A stretch of DNA of 49,154 bases, taken from contig NZ_BNBT01000055.1 in assembly GCF_014656095.1 (NCBI RefSeq), forward strand, positions 1-49,154, read 5' to 3'. Made by a program: the position numbers and the translations under genes. Positions 46,317-49,154 of the stretch are shown piece after piece; the stretch's first letter is position 1; each line of letters opens with the position of its first letter. This DNA is from Streptomyces longispororuber (lineage in GTDB: Bacteria > Actinomycetota > Actinomycetes > Streptomycetales > Streptomycetaceae). Below the pieces are notes generated by a model. It did not search any database. It worked only from the letters and a program-made list of their open reading frames with translations, and was not told the origin of the DNA.

Positions 46317-46336
46317 TCTGGGGGGATCCCCCCAGA
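46317..46336. promoter_or_regulatory. Perfect 20-bp palindrome in the thiolase leader
   Basis: TCTGGGGGGATCCCCCCAGA is a perfect palindrome, 55 bp upstream of the thiolase start. Next to it TGTACTTGAATGTACT (about 46343-46358) gives two TGTACT copies 10 bp apart. Either may control the divergent thiolase and epimerase genes. The palindrome would also make a stable RNA hairpin. Confidence 0.6.
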
Positions 46337-46443
46337 GAGAAGGTGTACTTGAATGTACTGAGCGGTACGGCGCGCGTCACCGGGCGGCGAGTGTGATCGC
46401 GCGCACGTTGCGTAATCACGGCCGCAGGCGCTGCACTTGGGAG

Positions 46444-46884
46444 ATGCTGACGCGAATCGACCACATCGGGATCGCCTGTCGTGACCTCGACGCCACCGTC
46501 GAGTTCTACCGTGCCACGTACGGCTTCGAGGTGTTCCACACCGAGGTCAACGAGGAACAGGGTGTGCGCGAGGCCATGCTGAAGATCAACGAGACCTCCG
46601 ACGGCGGGGCCTCGTACCTCCAGCTCCTGGAGCCCACCCGGGAGGACTCCGCCGTGGGCAAGTGGCTGGCCAAGAACGGCGAGGGCGTGCACCACATCGC
46701 CTTCGGCACCGCGGACGTGGACGGCGACGCGGAAGCCATCCGCGGCAAGGGCGTGCGCGTCCTGTACGAACAGCCGCGGGTCGGCTCCATGGGCTCGCGC
46801 ATCACCTTCCTGCACCCCAAGGACTGCCACGGAGTTCTCACCGAACTCGTGACCTCGGCACCCGCCGAGGGGGCCGAGCACTGA
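46444..46884 (+). CDS. mce: Methylmalonyl-CoA epimerase
   Basis: A 146-aa member of the vicinal-oxygen-chelate fold that interconverts (2R)- and (2S)-methylmalonyl-CoA. It begins MLTRIDHIGIACRDLDATVE with a metal-binding His in the first beta strand (DHIGIA). GEGVHHIAFGTADVD holds the second His, and ITFLHPKDCHGVLTELV carries the closing His/Glu region. ATG 46444 is preferred for standard length, although the GGGAG before it is too close to be a good ribosome binding site; the upstream frame to 46300 is not conserved-looking. It is divergent from the thiolase gene and followed by scy. Confidence 0.9.
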   Translation: MLTRIDHIGIACRDLDATVEFYRATYGFEVFHTEVNEEQGVREAMLKINETSDGGASYLQLLEPTREDSAVGKWLAKNGEGVHHIAFGTADVDGDAEAIRGKGVRVLYEQPRVGSMGSRITFLHPKDCHGVLTELVTSAPAEGAEH

Positions 46885-46910
46885 CCTCCCCTTATCGGGG
46901 CCGGTAGGGT
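46881..46910 (+). promoter_or_regulatory. Candidate promoter for scy
   Basis: CTGACC (46881-46886, overlapping the epimerase stop) and TAGGGT (46905-46910) are 18 bp apart. The leader would be about 175 nt to the GTG at 47095. TTGATC near 46998 is an alternative -35 for a shorter transcript. Confidence 0.4.
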
Positions 46911-47094
46911 GAGGGGCGGCCGTCCGCACCGTGGGCGGTCGCTTGCCGGGGTCCGGGTTTCGGGGGACGAGCGTCGGGGCAGCAGCCCAAGCTCCGCTGT
47001 TGATCTGACACCATTCCCCGGGGGCCTCGTTCGCCGGCGCGGACGAGGCTCGTACGTCGAAGACTTACGACCAGGGGACGGATGGGACCGCGCA

Positions 47095-49154
47095 GTGCGG
47101 GGCTACGAGAGCCAGGACAGCCGACGACCGGCTGAGGCCGACCACCTCTCGCGGTTCGAAGCCGAGATGGACCGGCTGAAGACCGATCGGGAGAAGGCGG
47201 TCCAGCACGCCGAGGACCTCGGCTACCAGGTCGAGGTGTTGCGCGCCAAGCTGCACGAGGCGCGCCGCAACCTCGCGTCCCGGCCTGCCTACGACAGCGC
47301 GGACATCGGCTACCAGGCCGAGCAGATGCTGCGGAACGCGCAGATCCAGGCCGAGCAGTTGCGCGCCGACGCCGAGCGCGAGCTGCGCGAGGCCCGCGCC
47401 CAGACGCAGCGCATCCTCCAGGAGCACGCCGAGCAGCAGGCGCGCCTCCAGGCCGAGCTGCACGCGGAGGCCGTCTCCCGGCGCCAGCAGCTCGACCAGG
47501 AGCTGAACGAGCGCCGCCAGACCGTCGAGTCGCACGTCAACGAGAACGTGGCCTGGGCGGAGCAGCTCCGGGCCCGCAGCGAGGCGCAGGCCCGCCGCCT
47601 GCTCGACGAGTCCCGCGCCGAGGCCGACCAGGCCCTGGCCGCCGCCCGCGCCGAGGCCGAGCGGCACGCCGCGGCGGCCCGGCAGCGGCTCGGCGCGGAC
47701 ACCGAGAGCGCCCGCGCGGAGGCCGAGGCGATCCTGCGCCGCGCCCGCACCGACGCCGAGCGGCTCCTGAACGCGGCCTCCACGCAGGCCCAGGAGGCCG
47801 CCGACCACGCGGAGACGCTGCGCTCGACGACGGCGGCCGAGTCCGACCAGGCGCGCCGCAGGTCCACGGAGCTCAGCCGCGCCGCCGAGGAGCGGATGGC
47901 CGAGGCCGACGCGGCGCTGCGCGAGGCGCGCGCCGAGGCCGACAAGCTCGTCGCCGAGGCCAAGGAGGCCGCGGCCAAGCAGCTCGCCGCCGCCGAGGCC
48001 GCCGGGGAGCAGCGCACGCGCACGGCCAAGGAGCAGGTGGCCCGGCTCGTCGGCGAGGCCACGAAGGAGGCCGAGGCCGCCAAGGCGGAGGCCGAGCAGA
48101 AGCTCGCGGACGCCGCCGCCGAGGCGGAGAAGCTGATCTCCCAGGCGGCGGAGAAGGCCCGGTCGATCACGGCCGAGGAGACCGCCTCGCAGATCGCGAA
48201 GGCCGCGAAGACCGCCGAGGACGTGCTGACCAAGGCGTCCGAGGAGGCGAAGGCGACCACGCGCGCCGCCGCCGAGGAGGCCGAGCGGGTCCGCGCCGAG
48301 GCCGAGGCCGAGGCGGACCGGCTGCGCAGCGAGGCGCACGACATCGCCGAGCAGCTCAAGGGCGCGGCCAAGGACGACACCAAGGAGTACCGCGCCAAGA
48401 CCGTCGAGCTCCAGGAGGAGGCGCGGCGGCTGCGCGGCGAGGCCGAGCAGTTGCGGTCCGACGCGGTCGCCGAGGGCGAGAAGATCCGCGGCGAGGCGCG
48501 GCGCGAGGCTGTCCAGCAGATCGAGGAGGCGGCCAGGTCCGCCGAGGAGCTGCTCACCAAGGCCAAGGCGGACGCCGCCGAGGCGCGGGAGGCCGCGGCC
48601 GCCGAGGCCGAGCGGGTCCGCGCCGAGGCCGTGGAGCGCGCCACGTCGCTGCGCCGGCAGGCCGAGGAGACCCTGGAGCGCACCCGCGCCGAGGCCGAGC
48701 GGCACCGCACGGAGGTCGACGAGCAGGCCGAGGCCGTCCGGGCCGAGGCGGAGACGGCCGCGCGCGAGCTGCGCGAGGAGGCCGAGCGCACCATCGCGGC
48801 CCGCAGGGCGGAGGCCGACGCGGAGCTGGCGCGGCTCCGGTCGGAGACCGAGGAGAAGCTGGCCGCGGCCGAGCAGACGCTCGGCGACGCGCGCGCCGAG
48901 GCCGAGCGCATGCGGCGCGAGGCGGCCGAGGAGACGGAGCGGCTGCGCACGGAGTCCGCCGAGCGGATCCGGACGCTGCAGGCGCAGGCCGAGGCCGAGG
49001 CCGAGCGGCTGCGCGCCGAGGCGGCCGCCGAGGCCTCGCAGTCGCGCGCCGAGGGCGAGGCCGTCGCGGTGCGGCTGCGCTCGGAGGCGGCCGCCGAGGC
49101 CGAGCGCCTGAAGACGGAGGCGCAGGACAGCGCGGACCGGGTGCGCGCGGAGGC
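47095..49154 (+). CDS. scy: Scy-type coiled-coil polarisome protein, 3' end cut by the window
   Basis: A giant cytoskeletal coiled-coil protein, of which 686 codons are visible and no stop is reached. It starts at GTG 47095 (VRGYESQDSRRPAEADHLSR). A DivIVA-like N-terminal heptad region follows (RFEAEMDRLKTDREKAVQHA, then EDLGYQVEVLRAKLHEARRN). The rest is uninterrupted coiled coil with recurring AEAERLRAEA, EEAERVRAEA and TKAKADAAEA blocks, close to the long hendecad-like repeats known for Scy and FilP. Scy gathers DivIVA and sets new hyphal tips. Extreme GC bias makes the minus strand look open along the whole gene. Position after the epimerase gene matches SCO5397 (from memory). Confidence 0.9.
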   Translation, partial: MRGYESQDSRRPAEADHLSRFEAEMDRLKTDREKAVQHAEDLGYQVEVLRAKLHEARRNLASRPAYDSADIGYQAEQMLRNAQIQAEQLRADAERELREARAQTQRILQEHAEQQARLQAELHAEAVSRRQQLDQELNERRQTVESHVNENVAWAEQLRARSEAQARRLLDESRAEADQALAAARAEAERHAAAARQRLGADTESARAEAEAILRRARTDAERLLNAASTQAQEAADHAETLRSTTAAESDQARRRSTELSRAAEERMAEADAALREARAEADKLVAEAKEAAAKQLAAAEAAGEQRTRTAKEQVARLVGEATKEAEAAKAEAEQKLADAAAEAEKLISQAAEKARSITAEETASQIAKAAKTAEDVLTKASEEAKATTRAAAEEAERVRAEAEAEADRLRSEAHDIAEQLKGAAKDDTKEYRAKTVELQEEARRLRGEAEQLRSDAVAEGEKIRGEARREAVQQIEEAARSAEELLTKAKADAAEAREAAAAEAERVRAEAVERATSLRRQAEETLERTRAEAERHRTEVDEQAEAVRAEAETAARELREEAERTIAARRAEADAELARLRSETEEKLAAAEQTLGDARAEAERMRREAAEETERLRTESAERIRTLQAQAEAEAERLRAEAAAEASQSRAEGEAVAVRLRSEAAAEAERLKTEAQDSADRVRAE

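Noticed and set aside
47065..48950. Two 546-codon minus-strand frames opposite the last gene
   Set aside because: They are antisense to the Scy coiled-coil frame. The translations are Leu/Gly- or Ser/Ala-only, as expected from the complement of AEAERLRAEA-type repeats. The plus-strand frame has a proper N-terminus and known repeat pattern.

Overview
The window reads as a piece of a Streptomyces chromosome. GC content and third-position GC are very high, GTG starts are common, several promoters sit 6-7 nt before a start codon (leaderless), and the gene set is typical of the genus: a sugar importer without its own ATPase, an IcmA-type isobutyryl-CoA mutase, the CslA/GlxA tip-glycan pair and the start of the coiled-coil polarisome protein Scy. 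From memory the order pfkA-pta-ackA-pyk ... thioredoxin-tetR ... icmA-DUF3817-marR ... meaB-thiolase-epimerase-scy follows the S. coelicolor SCO543x to SCO5397 region. I could not align anything, so synteny is recalled, not computed.

Layout. 1-5.6 kb: a dispersed inverted-repeat element, an ECF41-type sigma factor divergent from a small membrane protein, a lipoprotein/permease/permease sugar ABC operon, and a double-HTH regulator. 5.7-12 kb: central carbon genes pfkA, pta, ackA and pyk, ending in a 34-bp perfect palindrome that serves two convergent genes. 12.1-14.9 kb: a cell-surface trio on the minus strand (DUF6230 secreted protein, DUF6114 membrane protein, secreted Lys/Asp/Pro-rich protein). 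15-17.6 kb: thioredoxin/TPR protein and a divergent TetR regulator. 17.55-22.9 kb: an alternating 98/99-bp tandem repeat, then a coupled MurG-like transferase and LegB-like sugar-nucleotide 4,6-dehydratase, divergent from an OmpR-type two-component system with a spaced direct repeat between them. 23-28.2 kb: icmA with a palindromic operator in its promoter spacer, DUF3817, MarR, and a divergent MFS exporter/ArsR pair. 28.3-34 kb: csl locus (GH6 endoglucanase, ComB-like phosphatase, GlxA copper radical oxidase, CslA synthase). 34-37.5 kb: a repeat-filled gap, an SRPBCC-DUF4166-TetR operon with two matching operators, and DUF3817 plus thiamine-binding protein. 37.7-40.4 kb: three tandem AIM24 genes and a leaderless MarR gene. 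40.4-43.8 kb: a second OmpR-type two-component system divergent from a PepSY protein, with four phased TTCAGG repeats between. 44-49.2 kb: MeaB GTPase, thiolase, methylmalonyl-CoA epimerase and the 5' part of scy.

How it fits together. Several units build or remodel the hyphal surface: CslA/GlxA/CslZ make and process a glycan, Scy organises the tip, the MurG-like/LegB-like pair should make and transfer an unusual HexNAc, and the DUF6230 trio and PepSY protein are exported. Acyl-CoA genes (icmA, meaB, thiolase, epimerase) connect branched-chain and C4/C3 acyl-CoA pools to central metabolism. Many regulators have a visible dyad or phased repeat in their own promoter region, so the window is a good place to pair regulators with sites.

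The strongest candidate for an undescribed system is the MurG-like/LegB-like/two-component cluster at 17.9-22.7 kb. Next are the acidic-sensor two-component system with its PepSY partner, and the DUF6230-DUF6114-secreted-protein trio. No tRNA, rRNA, IS element, prophage or CRISPR array was seen.
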